64,000 bases of DNA, taken from positions 310,001 through 374,000 of the forward strand of contig NZ_PVBQ01000004.1 of the NCBI RefSeq assembly GCF_002980525.1. Reading direction: 5' to 3'. The notes below the pieces were generated by a model. That model had not been told where the DNA came from, made no database searches, and was given only the letters and a program-made list of their open reading frames with translations. Shown one piece after another: positions 47,676 through 56,873 of the stretch. The position numbers were made by a program, and so were the translations under genes. Every line of letters starts with the position of its first letter. Within the stretch, counting starts at the first letter, position 1. Source of the DNA: Sphingobacterium haloxyli. GTDB lineage: Bacteria; Bacteroidota; Bacteroidia; Sphingobacteriales; Sphingobacteriaceae.

Positions 47676-49038
47676 GACCCGGATTATTTTACTTTTTACG
47701 ACGATCTCAATATTTTATATTGTGTCGTTCGCCATATATGTATCGTATTTCACGCGTGATAGTCTGCAGACTAAGTTTTACCATCGCCTGGAAGAGAATG
47801 CCACCATCGTGGGAAACCATATTGTCCAAAATGACGAATATAATAATCAAATATATTATGAAGTAAGGCGTAAGTACCTGGCGCAACTGTCAGCGGGAAA
47901 AGATTATCTCATTCGGATTGTAAAAGATAGCACGAATTTACGGTTTAAACCTGATCTTCCGATGCCCGCTTCTTTTTATAGAGAAGCGATTGTCAGCGGT
48001 AAAGCCCAGTATCTTCATGAAAAAACGTCGTATGTAGCTGTGTTCTTTGTTGACTCGCTGCATAAAGAAGATTTATTAGTCATTTCGGAAGGGGTAGATG
48101 AATATGGACACGATGAACAGCGTACGTTAGATCGGACCGTCGTGTCGGGTGCATTAATCGCCGTTGCACTTGTTTTTTTATTGTCTTTTTATTTTGCAAA
48201 TAAATTGCTGGTACCTATCCAGGCGATCAACGACGACCTTACGCAGATTGATATTTCCCGTTTGGATATGCGGTTGCAAAATAAATTTAATAGTGAAAGC
48301 GATGAAATAGGAACATTAATTGCTAACTTTAATTCGATGATGAACCGCCTAGATATTTCGATGAAATCCCAACAAAGTTTTATAGGGAATGCTTCGCATT
48401 CTCTGCGTACCCCATTAACCATTATCGGGGGGGAAGCAGAGTTGGCACTACAGAGTTTGGATAAGCAGCATGAAGCTTATTATTCCGTAGAGACGATATC
48501 AAAGCAAACCAACAAAATGGCTTTGATTGTCAACAATCTCTTATTGCTTTCACGTTCTGGATTTGACCGGAAAATAAAAAATAAGCAACTCATACGGATA
48601 GATGAACTGCTTTATGAGGTGCGTCGTAATGAAAAGGCCGTTAATCCAGAAGCCCGTATCCACTTGGATTTTTCGAATATTCCAAATGAAAGTCATCGGT
48701 TGAATGTATTTGTCAACCCGGATTTATTTTATATTGCATTTAGTAACCTATTGTCTAACGCATGTAAATTCGGGGACGACAATACAGTGACGGTCTCATT
48801 GGAATGTCATTTAAATAATGTTATAGTAAAAATTACGGACGACGGCATCGGTATCCCGAAGCAAGATCAACCCCATATTTTCGAGTCATTTTTTAGAGCT
48901 TCTAATGTTGGACAGATATACGGAAATGGTTTGGGGCTCGTTTTAACGAAGAATATTTTCGACTTGCACGGTGCCAAACTTGCGATCGCTTCGATTGAAA
49001 ATCACGGAACAAGTGTGACGATTGAAATTCCTGTTTGA
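47665..49038 (+). CDS. Sensor histidine kinase
   Basis: 457 residues: TM1 (about 7-30), a periplasmic sensing domain (about 31-155), TM2 (about 158-178), HAMP, dimerisation helix with His245 in ASHSLRTPLTII (Ser replaces the usual Glu of the H-box), and an ATPase domain with N-box NLLSNACKFG, ITDDGIGIPK, and GNGLGLVL. It phosphorylates the preceding response regulator. The sensed signal is unknown; linkage to nickel-urease genes suggests metal, pH or urea/ammonia, which is inference. Confidence 0.93.
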   Translation: MKIKTRIILLFTTISIFYIVSFAIYVSYFTRDSLQTKFYHRLEENATIVGNHIVQNDEYNNQIYYEVRRKYLAQLSAGKDYLIRIVKDSTNLRFKPDLPMPASFYREAIVSGKAQYLHEKTSYVAVFFVDSLHKEDLLVISEGVDEYGHDEQRTLDRTVVSGALIAVALVFLLSFYFANKLLVPIQAINDDLTQIDISRLDMRLQNKFNSESDEIGTLIANFNSMMNRLDISMKSQQSFIGNASHSLRTPLTIIGGEAELALQSLDKQHEAYYSVETISKQTNKMALIVNNLLLLSRSGFDRKIKNKQLIRIDELLYEVRRNEKAVNPEARIHLDFSNIPNESHRLNVFVNPDLFYIAFSNLLSNACKFGDDNTVTVSLECHLNNVIVKITDDGIGIPKQDQPHIFESFFRASNVGQIYGNGLGLVLTKNIFDLHGAKLAIASIENHGTSVTIEIPV

Positions 49039-49039
49039 T

Positions 49040-49079
49040 TTCTAATTTCGTTCTAATCTTAGTTTAATGCGGTTCTTAT
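49040..49079 (+). promoter_or_regulatory. Four 11-bp-spaced direct repeats (regulator binding site)
   Basis: TTCTAAT (49040), TTCTAAT (49051), GTTTAAT (49062) and TTCTTAT (49073) start at exact 11-base steps, the spacing used by OmpR/PhoB-type regulators that bind head-to-tail. A weak -7-like TATAATTG follows at 49090-49097, and the porin ATG is at 49123. The array begins two bases after the kinase stop codon. Confidence 0.65.
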
Positions 49080-49122
49080 ATGGTGGTAGTATAATTGTAG
49101 AAAGTAGGTTTAATTAAAATTC

Positions 49123-50325
49123 ATGAAGAAAGTTTTACTGTTTTTGACTTTAGGCTTTGTAGTAAAGGCCGGTTATACAAATGACGGGGATAAAAAGTCA
49201 GATACCGTTGGGGTGCAATCAACTGCTGTCCAGGATACGTTGGAACGCGAGCCCGATCAATCCCAGCTGTTTAATTTTGATGTGCTGTTTCGAGGTGCGC
49301 TTGTTGGCGACAACCTAGGTAGGGACGAGGCCCTGACCAGGGCAAAAATGGAGGAGATCCGGCTCCATCTTCACGGAAACTACAACGAGGATTTATCGTA
49401 TAGTGTACGTCTTCGTCTGAACCGTCCATTCTCTCAGAACTCATTGGACAATGGTGCTCCGGCATTGGACTTTGCAAACATCAAATACAAATTTGGTAAG
49501 AACCGAAATTGGGATGTCACAGTAGGTAAGCAAAGTGCGATGGTGGGATCGTATGAATTTGAAAACAACCCGATTTACGAATTTATGTTTACGGATTATG
49601 TAGACCGTATATTGAACTTATTCGTAACGGGGGCAAAGTTGGGCTATCACGTAAACCCAAATCATTCCTTTCACGTACAGGTGCACAACACGGTGAATGA
49701 CAATTTCGATGACCGCATTTTAAACAATGGTTTTGCTATAGGTGATTTGGAACGTTCAAAAGTGCCGATGGGTGCCTATTTTACTTGGGTGGGGGCTTTT
49801 GCCGACCAAAGAATACATACGAAATGGTCTTATCATGTTTCTCAGTTTGCGGACAAACATACCAATCACGCTATTTCATTGGCGAATAAGTATAAAACCA
49901 ATAAGCAAATGGTTTATTTAGATCTGCAGTATTCTCACATGGGCGTCGACCATGCGTTGATTGCATCCAATGGAATCAATGATTTTTATAACCATACAGG
50001 AGCAGACAGGGTATTAGGTAAAGATATTGTTTATAAATCAGCGGTGTTGCGTTATGATCAATTTCTAACAGATAAGTGGGAAATCGCGTTGAAAGGTGCT
50101 GTAGAAACCGCCGGAAGTGCGAAGGACGAGGAACTGGGTAAGAATTTTAGACAGAACTATACTTACTTTGCCGCGCTGCAACACAAGCCGTTCCGAAAAC
50201 AAGACATGCGTTTCTATTTAGGTTATATCGGCAACAGCATAGCTTACGCAGATAAAATGAATGTGGAGCGGCAACAGCTTAACAGATTAGCATTGGGGGC
50301 TTATTTTACGATCCCCTTATTATAA
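49123..50325 (+). CDS. Porin (phosphate/pyrophosphate-selective OprO/OprP-like fold)
   Basis: 400 residues: a short signal peptide (MKKVLLFLTLGFVVKAG), then an extended barrel whose strands include LSYSVRLRLNRPFSQ, FANIKYKFGKNRNWDVTVGK and a terminal aromatic strand LALGAYFTIPLL. It looks like the OprO/OprP porin group, although the usual phosphate-binding residues cannot be checked without alignment. It stands 46 bases ahead of ureA and behind the repeat array, so I infer it is the first gene of the urease transcript, perhaps admitting urea or nickel complexes. Confidence 0.78.
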   Translation: MKKVLLFLTLGFVVKAGYTNDGDKKSDTVGVQSTAVQDTLEREPDQSQLFNFDVLFRGALVGDNLGRDEALTRAKMEEIRLHLHGNYNEDLSYSVRLRLNRPFSQNSLDNGAPALDFANIKYKFGKNRNWDVTVGKQSAMVGSYEFENNPIYEFMFTDYVDRILNLFVTGAKLGYHVNPNHSFHVQVHNTVNDNFDDRILNNGFAIGDLERSKVPMGAYFTWVGAFADQRIHTKWSYHVSQFADKHTNHAISLANKYKTNKQMVYLDLQYSHMGVDHALIASNGINDFYNHTGADRVLGKDIVYKSAVLRYDQFLTDKWEIALKGAVETAGSAKDEELGKNFRQNYTYFAALQHKPFRKQDMRFYLGYIGNSIAYADKMNVERQQLNRLALGAYFTIPLL

Positions 50326-50371
50326 TAGCTTTAAGGAATTACTAATAGAATAAAATAAATCGATAACTATT

Positions 50372-50674
50372 ATGCGTTTAACACCACGTGAAATCGAAAA
50401 ACTAATGCTTCATACAGCTGGCGAACTTGCAGCTAAGAGGCTAAAAAGGGGAGTGAAACTCAATTACCCTGAATGTATCGCGTATATCAGTATGGAACTG
50501 ATGGAGCGTGCGCGTGACGGCAAAACCGTTGCGGAATTGATGGAGTATGGGACAACACTTCTGAAAAGAAAGCAGGTTATGGAAGGCGTGCCGGAAATGA
50601 TACATGACGTACAGATCGAGGTCACTTTCCCGGACGGCACGAAATTAGTAACCGTACACAATCCTATTCGTTAA
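50372..50674 (+). CDS. ureA: Urease subunit gamma
   Basis: 100 residues, the standard length. The start [20 protein letters not shown] and the motif [24 protein letters not shown] are hallmarks of UreA. It is a structural subunit of the (alpha-beta-gamma)3 enzyme. It has no signal peptide. It is followed 18 bases later by ureB. If UreC is exported, this subunit would have to travel as part of the folded complex. Confidence 0.97.
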   Translation: MRLTPREIEKLMLHTAGELAAKRLKRGVKLNYPECIAYISMELMERARDGKTVAELMEYGTTLLKRKQVMEGVPEMIHDVQIEVTFPDGTKLVTVHNPIR

Positions 50675-50692
50675 CCCTTAAAATCTAAGAAA

Positions 50693-51064
50693 ATGGTTCC
50701 AGGAGAATACTTTTTGAAGAATGACGATATCAAAGCGAACGTTGGCTATAAAACCAAGACGATATCGGTAGCTAATACAGGCGACAGACCTATTCAAGTG
50801 GGGTCGCACTATCACTTTTTTGAGGTGAATAAAGACTTGGAGTTTAACAGAGAAGAGGCATTTGGCATGCGCCTGAATATTCCGGCCAGTACAGCGGTCC
50901 GTTTCGAACCAGGTGAGAAGAAAAATGTCATATTGGTAGACATCGGTGGAAACAAAGAAATCCACGGTTTCAATGGCTTGACCAATGGTAAGTATACCAA
51001 TGCGAAGGTGAAAGCTTCGGCTATCGATAAAATGAAGAAACAGAATTTTAAATCTTCTAAATAA
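50693..51064 (+). CDS. ureB: Urease subunit beta
   Basis: 123 residues. [36 protein letters not shown] and [19 protein letters not shown] are the UreB signature; the C-terminus ([19 protein letters not shown]) is a basic tail slightly longer than in Klebsiella. It is a structural subunit without its own signal sequence. It lies between ureA and ureC, in the usual order. Confidence 0.97.
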   Translation: MVPGEYFLKNDDIKANVGYKTKTISVANTGDRPIQVGSHYHFFEVNKDLEFNREEAFGMRLNIPASTAVRFEPGEKKNVILVDIGGNKEIHGFNGLTNGKYTNAKVKASAIDKMKKQNFKSSK

Positions 51065-51079
51065 TTAAAAGAACATATT

Positions 51080-52936
51080 ATGGGAGAATGGAACAGAAGA
51101 GACTGGATTAAGATTGTCGGACTGGCAACTGCAGGAGTTGCTACGACAAAACTAAACGCCTTAGGTCTCGAAAAACTAGGCTTGGATAAATCGTCGATTC
51201 ATTATGACGATGACGGTGCTTTATATATACCACGAGATAAATACGCTTCGCTATTTGGCCCGACTACGGGTGACCGTGTTCGTCTAGCAGATACGGAACT
51301 GTTGATCGAAATTGAAAAAGATTACGCAGTCTACGGCGAAGAAAATAAGTTCGGTGGTGGCAAAACGATCCGTGATGGTATGGGGCAGTCGGCACGTGCC
51401 TTGCGTGACGAGGATGTACTTGATTTTTGTATCAACAACGTGATTATTATTGACCACTGGGGGATCGTGAAAGCGGATGTCGGTATTAAAGATGGCAAAA
51501 TCGTGGGAATCGGTAAGGCGGGTAATCCAGATGTGCAGGATGGTGTGACGCCGGGTATGGTTATTGGGCCGTCAACAGAGGTGCACGGTGGCGCTGGTTA
51601 TATTCTTACGGCTGGCGGGGTGGATACACATATCCATTTTATCAGTCCAACACAGGTAGAAACCGCTCTATATAGTGGTGTTACGACATTTATTGGTGGT
51701 GGTACAGGGCCGGCTGATGGTACAAATGCAACTACCGTGACGCCAGGTAAATGGTTTATTCAAAAAATGCTGGAGGCATTTGAGGAATTGCCCATTAATG
51801 TTGGTTTCTTCGGTAAGGGAAATGTAACAGGATTAAAAGCGTTAGAAGAACAGATTGAAGCAGGAGCTTTAGGATTGAAAATTCATGAAGACTGGGGCGC
51901 GACACCTTCTGTTATCGATGCAGCCTTGAAAACGGCTGACAAATATGATATACAGGTGGCTATCCACACCGATACCTTGAATGAAGCTGGGTTTTTGGAA
52001 GACACTGTTGCAGCTATCAATGGTCGTGTAATTCATACGTTCCACACCGAAGGTGCGGGAGGAGGGCATGCGCCGGATATCATTAAGATTTCCATGTATC
52101 CCAATGTTATTCCAGCGTCGACGAATCCAACAAAACCGTTCACTATTAACACCGCGGAGGAACATCTGGATATGTTAATGGTTTGTCACCACTTGGATAA
52201 AAACGTAAAAGAAGATGTGGCCTTTGCTGATTCGCGTATCCGTCCGCAAACTATTGCAGCGGAAGACATCTTGCAGGATATGGGCGTTTTCTCGATCATG
52301 AGTTCGGACAGTCAGGCGATGGGACGCGTAGGCGAAGTGATTTCTAGAACTTGGCAGACAGCACATAAAATGAAGATACAGCGCGGACCGTTAGAGCAAG
52401 ACAAAGCTACCAACAACGATAATTTTCGTGTGAAACGCTATGTCTCTAAATTCACGATCAATCCGGCAAAAGCGCACGGTATCGATCAGTATGTGGGCTC
52501 GGTAGAAGTGGGGAAATTTGCAGATCTAGTGCTGTGGAAGCCGGAAATGTTTGGTGTTAAGCCAGAGATGATTATTAAAGGCGGGATGATTCTGAGTTCG
52601 AAAATGGGGGATGCGAATGCCTCTATTCCGACACCTCAGCCTATTATTTATCGCCAGATGTTTGGTAACTACGGAAAGGCCAAAACCAAAACATCTTTCA
52701 ATTTTGTATCAAAAGCTTCTATTGATAATGGGACGATCAAGTCTTTGGGATTATCTAGACAAAGTTTACCGGTATCAGGTTGTCGCGATGTCATGAAGAA
52801 AGACATGGTACATAATGATGCGACACCGAATATTGAGGTGAATCCGGAAACCTATGAAGTAACGGTAGACGGTGTATTAGCAACTTGTGAACCGCTGGCG
52901 GAACTTCCGATGGCACAACGTTATTTCTTGTTCTAA
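51080..52936 (+). CDS. ureC: Urease subunit alpha with twin-arginine-like leader
   Basis: 618 residues, about 50 longer than usual. All nickel ligands and catalytic residues are present: His184 and His186 (DTHIHF), carbamylated Lys267 ([12 protein letters not shown]), His269 onwards, the flap CHH (MVCHHL), and the Asp of SSDSQAMGR. Klebsiella UreC aligns from about residue 50 ([13 protein letters not shown]), so residues 1-46 are an extension. It begins [20 protein letters not shown], a twin-arginine motif (R6-R7-x-W-I-K) followed by a hydrophobic stretch, the plan of a Tat signal. No other in-frame ATG precedes the domain; a TTG at residue 35 is a weaker option. Confidence 0.96.
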   Translation: MGEWNRRDWIKIVGLATAGVATTKLNALGLEKLGLDKSSIHYDDDGALYIPRDKYASLFGPTTGDRVRLADTELLIEIEKDYAVYGEENKFGGGKTIRDGMGQSARALRDEDVLDFCINNVIIIDHWGIVKADVGIKDGKIVGIGKAGNPDVQDGVTPGMVIGPSTEVHGGAGYILTAGGVDTHIHFISPTQVETALYSGVTTFIGGGTGPADGTNATTVTPGKWFIQKMLEAFEELPINVGFFGKGNVTGLKALEEQIEAGALGLKIHEDWGATPSVIDAALKTADKYDIQVAIHTDTLNEAGFLEDTVAAINGRVIHTFHTEGAGGGHAPDIIKISMYPNVIPASTNPTKPFTINTAEEHLDMLMVCHHLDKNVKEDVAFADSRIRPQTIAAEDILQDMGVFSIMSSDSQAMGRVGEVISRTWQTAHKMKIQRGPLEQDKATNNDNFRVKRYVSKFTINPAKAHGIDQYVGSVEVGKFADLVLWKPEMFGVKPEMIIKGGMILSSKMGDANASIPTPQPIIYRQMFGNYGKAKTKTSFNFVSKASIDNGTIKSLGLSRQSLPVSGCRDVMKKDMVHNDATPNIEVNPETYEVTVDGVLATCEPLAELPMAQRYFLF

Positions 52937-53431
52937 ATGATCGTATCCAATGGCATAGCAGGTAATATACGGACAGATGATGCGCTGAAAGAAAAATCGA
53001 CTGATCGAGTTGAACTGGAATGGTTCGATACCGAAAAACGAATCTTGAGGGTGCGTACAGTGAATGGCCAGGAAATTGGCTTTCGGAATCTAAGCGGTGC
53101 GCCGCTACAGGATGGCGACATCTTGTTTGAAGACGAACAGCAACGTATTGTCGTCAGTATATTACCTTGCCTTTGTCTAATTTTTCATCCCCGCGATAGT
53201 ATGGAAATGGCGAGAGTCTGTTTTGAGATAGGTAACCGCCATTTACCTATCTATATCAATGAAACCGCGGAGGTGATATTGGCCTATGAGTCGCCCCTGC
53301 ATCAACTATTAGTGATCGGTGAATATCAGGTCACGGTAGATACCCGGGTGATTCTGCAAACGCATACGTTAAAAATGCATGCGTGGTCAACAAAAACAAA
53401 ATTTAATATCACATTAGCAAAAAGCGAATGA
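52937..53431 (+). CDS. ureE: Urease accessory protein UreE
   Basis: 164 residues: N-terminal UreE domain (LRVRTVNGQEIGF) and C-terminal metal-binding domain with FEIGNRHLPIYI, His102 being the conserved nickel site. The His-rich tail of Klebsiella UreE is absent, but a C-x-C pair (Cys78, Cys80) lies before the nickel motif. UreE carries nickel to UreG. It starts on the base after the ureC stop and overlaps ureF by 4 bases. A second UreE-like protein is encoded at 56874. Confidence 0.93.
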   Translation: MIVSNGIAGNIRTDDALKEKSTDRVELEWFDTEKRILRVRTVNGQEIGFRNLSGAPLQDGDILFEDEQQRIVVSILPCLCLIFHPRDSMEMARVCFEIGNRHLPIYINETAEVILAYESPLHQLLVIGEYQVTVDTRVILQTHTLKMHAWSTKTKFNITLAKSE

Positions 53432-54114
53432 ATCCATTACTGACGTTGCTGCAAATTAATGATTCTGTTTTCCCAATAGGAAGCTTTACCCACTCCTATG
53501 GTTTGGAAACTTATATCCATAAAGGTATAGTACACGATAGTAAATCTACCGAAGCTTATGCCGAAAAGATGTTACGTTACAACTTCTTTTATAACGATGC
53601 CGCTTTTTTTTATGAAACATGGAAAATATGCGATAAGAAGGCATTGAAGCAAAAATTGATCGAACTTGACAGCTTTATTACATCGCTTAAATCACCATAT
53701 GAAATCAGAGAAGCCAGTAAAAAATTGGCGATACGGTTTCTGAAAGTGGTTGAAAACTTCCAGTCTGTAAGGCGTTGCAAAACCTATTTGGAAGCTATTC
53801 AAGCAGGCGAAGCACACGGGCATTACGCGATGGCGTTTGCGATGTACGCCCACGCCCAAAATATTACTTTGGAGGATGCATTGAGTGCATTTTATTATAA
53901 TTCATTAAATGGAATTGTAACTAACTGCGCTAAGCTTGTTCCGATCAGTCAAATGGACGGACAGAAGATTCTCTTTAAACTCCAGTCTTTGATAAAAGAA
54001 CTGGTTGATAAGCAGTCGGATATGGATACAGACATGATAGGGAACTGTTGTGTTGTGCAGGATATTCGTTGCATGCAGCATGAAAAACTTTATACAAGAA
54101 TTTATATCTCTTAA
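53428..54114 (+). CDS. ureF: Urease accessory protein UreF
   Basis: 228 residues, helical. The N-terminal [20 protein letters not shown] and [11 protein letters not shown] are the UreF signature, and [19 protein letters not shown] lies in the C-terminal helical part. UreF docks with UreD and acts as a checkpoint for GTP hydrolysis by UreG during nickel loading. It overlaps ureE (ATGA) and is 8 bases before ureG. Confidence 0.94.
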   Translation: MNPLLTLLQINDSVFPIGSFTHSYGLETYIHKGIVHDSKSTEAYAEKMLRYNFFYNDAAFFYETWKICDKKALKQKLIELDSFITSLKSPYEIREASKKLAIRFLKVVENFQSVRRCKTYLEAIQAGEAHGHYAMAFAMYAHAQNITLEDALSAFYYNSLNGIVTNCAKLVPISQMDGQKILFKLQSLIKELVDKQSDMDTDMIGNCCVVQDIRCMQHEKLYTRIYIS

Positions 54115-54122
54115 TCATTACG

Positions 54123-54734
54123 ATGGAAAGAAATTATGTGAAAATAGGCGTGGCCGGCCCGGTAGGCTCCGGAAAGACGGCCTTGATTGAAAGATTAACA
54201 CGATCGATGTCAGAAGATTACAGCATCTGTGTTGTTACAAATGATATATATACGCGCGAAGACGCGCAGTTTTTACAAAAAAATTCCGCGTTGCCGGCAG
54301 AGCGCATTGCGGGCGTGGAAACAGGTGGATGTCCACATACGGCTATTCGTGAAGATGCATCGATGAATATCGAAGCGGTAGAGGACCTAGTACAACGATT
54401 TCCGGACACGCAGATTGTGTTTGTGGAAAGTGGCGGTGATAATCTTACGGCTACGTTTAGCCCTGATTTGGCTGATGTAACCATCTTTGTAATCGATGTG
54501 GCCGAGGGCGAAAAAATTCCGCGTAAAGGTGGACCAGGCATCACACGGTCAGATTTGCTGTTGATTAATAAGATAGATCTGGCGCCCTATGTAAACGCTG
54601 ATTTGAACGTTATGGAAAGCGATGCTAAAAGGATGCGAGGCGAACGGCCATTTATTTTTACGAACCTGATGACATTGCAAGGACTCGAAGATGTCAAGAA
54701 CTGGATTAAAAAACACGCCTTATTAGAGCAATAA
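54123..54734 (+). CDS. ureG: Urease accessory GTPase UreG
   Basis: 203 residues, a SIMIBI-class GTPase with P-loop GPVGSGKT (12-19), the nickel-binding CPH in [15 protein letters not shown] (about 64-78), and [14 protein letters not shown] and NKIDLAPYV (G4). UreG binds GTP and nickel and forms the UreDFG activation complex. It has no His-rich N-terminus, so nickel storage falls to UreE, UreE2 or HypB. Confidence 0.96.
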   Translation: MERNYVKIGVAGPVGSGKTALIERLTRSMSEDYSICVVTNDIYTREDAQFLQKNSALPAERIAGVETGGCPHTAIREDASMNIEAVEDLVQRFPDTQIVFVESGGDNLTATFSPDLADVTIFVIDVAEGEKIPRKGGPGITRSDLLLINKIDLAPYVNADLNVMESDAKRMRGERPFIFTNLMTLQGLEDVKNWIKKHALLEQ

Positions 54735-54746
54735 CAGTCGGTATTG

Positions 54747-55787
54747 ATGGATAGTATAATCAAGATTAATGTAGAAAGAGAAGGAAATCGGAGTTTGCTG
54801 AAGGAAAGCTATCATAATGCACCCTATAAGTTGACGCATTATGGTTCGCCCCGGGCGCAAGATCATTTGGAAATGATTATCATGAGTGCCTCTCCGGGGA
54901 TTTTGGACAAAGATTCGCTAGTAATCGATGTACATGTCAAAGAGAGTGCACATTTGAAGCTTTTTACACAGTCTTTCAATAAGCTACACCCGATGAAAGA
55001 GGGTGCTTCTCAAGAGACAAATGTGAGATTGGACAGGGATAGTGTTTTTAACTACGTGCCACATCCCGTAACCCCCTTTAAGGATTCTATTTTTAAGACG
55101 GTCAATACTATCCATATCGATGATGACGCAACCTTAATTTGGGGTGATATCATCAGTGCCGGGAGAATACATCGGAACGAAGTGTTTGCTTTTCAAAAAT
55201 TGCACAGCATTACACGTATTTATAAAGATGGCAAATTGTTGGTGACTGATAATCAGTGTTTATTACCCCGGGAGCAGCCCGTATCTGATTTGTTGTTTTT
55301 TGAAGGATATACGCATCAGGCGACACTGTTTTATTGTGGTCCGTTCGCGAAGCTAATGAAAGACGAGATGGATGAGATTCTAACGATGGAGTATGAGGAT
55401 GTCTCGTTTGGGTTTACCGAATGCGCGGATAACACGCTCATGCTGCGCGCAGTGGGCACGGATGGGGAATTGCTATATAGCTTTTTAACTATGTTGGCAC
55501 AAATGTGTTGGGTCTTTACACATGATCAATTAGCGGTAAAAGCTGAAGAAACGACGAAGCTTGAAGCTGAAGTAGCACAGCGAGATATGGCGGGTACGGA
55601 TCTCGAGAAGAAGGAAGTAAGAAGTGTAGTTGCCAAGAAGGCAAACACACTAAAGAAAACAGAGTCGAAAGGAGTAACCTCCAAAACGGTGGATACGAAA
55701 ACAGCTGTCAAAAAGAAGACGGTAAGCAAAGGGGAAAAAATAGTAAAAAAAGATACGGAACGGAAGACAAGTAAGAAAGCGGTTTAA
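54747..55787 (+). CDS. ureD: Urease accessory protein UreD with lysine-rich tail
   Basis: 346 residues. The UreD/UreH body (residues about 1-265: SYHNAPYKLTHYGSP, LKLFTQSFNKLHPM, IISAGRIHRNEVF) is the scaffold that binds apo-urease. Its tail (about 266-346) is highly unusual: rich in Lys, Thr, Ser and Glu (for example KKANTLKKTESKG and TAVKKKTVSKGEK), with no histidine and probably disordered. The ATG at 54747 is preceded in frame by a TTG at 54744, less likely a start. Confidence 0.92.
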   Translation: MDSIIKINVEREGNRSLLKESYHNAPYKLTHYGSPRAQDHLEMIIMSASPGILDKDSLVIDVHVKESAHLKLFTQSFNKLHPMKEGASQETNVRLDRDSVFNYVPHPVTPFKDSIFKTVNTIHIDDDATLIWGDIISAGRIHRNEVFAFQKLHSITRIYKDGKLLVTDNQCLLPREQPVSDLLFFEGYTHQATLFYCGPFAKLMKDEMDEILTMEYEDVSFGFTECADNTLMLRAVGTDGELLYSFLTMLAQMCWVFTHDQLAVKAEETTKLEAEVAQRDMAGTDLEKKEVRSVVAKKANTLKKTESKGVTSKTVDTKTAVKKKTVSKGEKIVKKDTERKTSKKAV

Positions 55788-55800
55788 ATATAAGATTGAT

Positions 55801-56148
55801 ATGCATGAGTTAGGTATTGTTAAAGATATTTTTAGAACGTTAGAAGAGGCTTATCCGGATAAATATGAAGCTATTGTCAAAATTAATCTGGAGGCAGGCT
55901 TGTTAAGCAGCTTGCAACCGATATTGATTCAGAATGCCTTCGAAGCGTATGTATTGGATGATACAAGGTTTAAAAATACGGAATTGGAAGTGTCTATATT
56001 ACCTATCGTAGCGTATTGTAAAAGTTGTGATAAACAGTTTGAAGTGAAATATCATCGATTTGTATGCGACTGCGGGGAACCGTCAGATAGCATAATACAA
56101 GGTGAAGAATTAAGAATTAGTCAAGTAACATTTCAGGAGGATAAATAA
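55801..56148 (+). CDS. hypA: Nickel metallochaperone HypA
   Basis: 115 residues. The N-terminal MHELGIV gives the nickel site around His2. The zinc domain has CKSC (about 73-76) followed by FVCDCG, a C-x-C in place of the usual second C-x-x-C, so the zinc or metal site may be altered. HypA normally delivers nickel to hydrogenase; in Helicobacter it also serves urease. No hydrogenase or hypCDEF lies in the window. Its stop overlaps the hypB start by 1 base. Confidence 0.88.
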   Translation: MHELGIVKDIFRTLEEAYPDKYEAIVKINLEAGLLSSLQPILIQNAFEAYVLDDTRFKNTELEVSILPIVAYCKSCDKQFEVKYHRFVCDCGEPSDSIIQGEELRISQVTFQEDK

Positions 56149-56861
56149 TGAGTAACCCAACAACCCCAAAGAGTAATCAAATGCCGGTAGGTTCGGTCCA
56201 GTGTGATAATACCACGCTGAATCTATTGAAGGCCAACGATTTCGTAGCCAAAGCAATTCGGGAGCGTCTGAAAGATGTCTGTGTTATTAATGTATGTTCT
56301 TCCCCGGGAAGCGGAAAAACGACTTTAATGCAAGAAACAGGCAAGCGTCTAAGCAGCGAGTTAAATATAGCGGTTTTAGTGGGCGACCCCGAAACCGAAC
56401 GTGATGCTGTCCGTATGCGCGAAGTTGGCATCAATGCTTTACAAATTGTAACAGGCGGTATGTGTCATATTGAAGCACAGATGGTTTTGCAGGCACTGGA
56501 TCATATCAATTTAGATGGTGTCGATTTATTGTTTATTGAAAATGTAGGCAATTTGCTTTGCCCTGCTGCATTCGACCTAGGAGAGGATTACCGCGTCACA
56601 TTGCTAGCTTCTACCGAAGGTGATGATAAACCAAAGAAATATCCACGTATGTTCCTAACGAGTGAATTGATGCTTGTTTCAAAAGCAGATTTATTGCCTT
56701 ATGTCCCGTTCTCGCTTGAAGCGGTAACAAAAGATGCACGTGAAGTTAACCCCAATTTGGAAATGATATCAATCAGTACATTAAATGGTGAAGGAATTGA
56801 TGCATGGTGCAATTGGTTGAAACAGAAAGTGGCTGCAAAAAAGGCAGTGAGCATAGTATAA
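56148..56861 (+). CDS. hypB: Nickel-binding GTPase HypB
   Basis: 237 residues with P-loop SSPGSGKTTLM (about 51-61), the HypB segment GDPETERDAVRMREVG, VTGGMCHIEAQMV, and ENVGNLLCPAAFDLGE. The N-terminus has only one cysteine (GSVQCDN) and lacks the CxxCGC or His-rich nickel store of some HypBs. It stands with hypA inside the urease cluster, suggesting it feeds nickel to UreE/UreG rather than to a hydrogenase. Confidence 0.93.
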   Translation: MSNPTTPKSNQMPVGSVQCDNTTLNLLKANDFVAKAIRERLKDVCVINVCSSPGSGKTTLMQETGKRLSSELNIAVLVGDPETERDAVRMREVGINALQIVTGGMCHIEAQMVLQALDHINLDGVDLLFIENVGNLLCPAAFDLGEDYRVTLLASTEGDDKPKKYPRMFLTSELMLVSKADLLPYVPFSLEAVTKDAREVNPNLEMISISTLNGEGIDAWCNWLKQKVAAKKAVSIV

Positions 56862-56873
56862 AAAACGATAAAA

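Noticed and set aside
48385-48410. Kinase H-box with Ser in place of Glu as sign of an inactive kinase
   Set aside because: The phosphorylated His245 and the whole ATPase motif set are intact, so activity is likely; the change may only affect phosphatase balance.
51080-51235. UreC leader as a lipoprotein signal
   Set aside because: There is no cysteine in a lipobox position within the first 46 residues.
55801-56861. hypA-hypB as evidence for a hydrogenase operon
   Set aside because: No hydrogenase structural gene and no hypC, D, E or F is in the window, while urease genes surround the pair.
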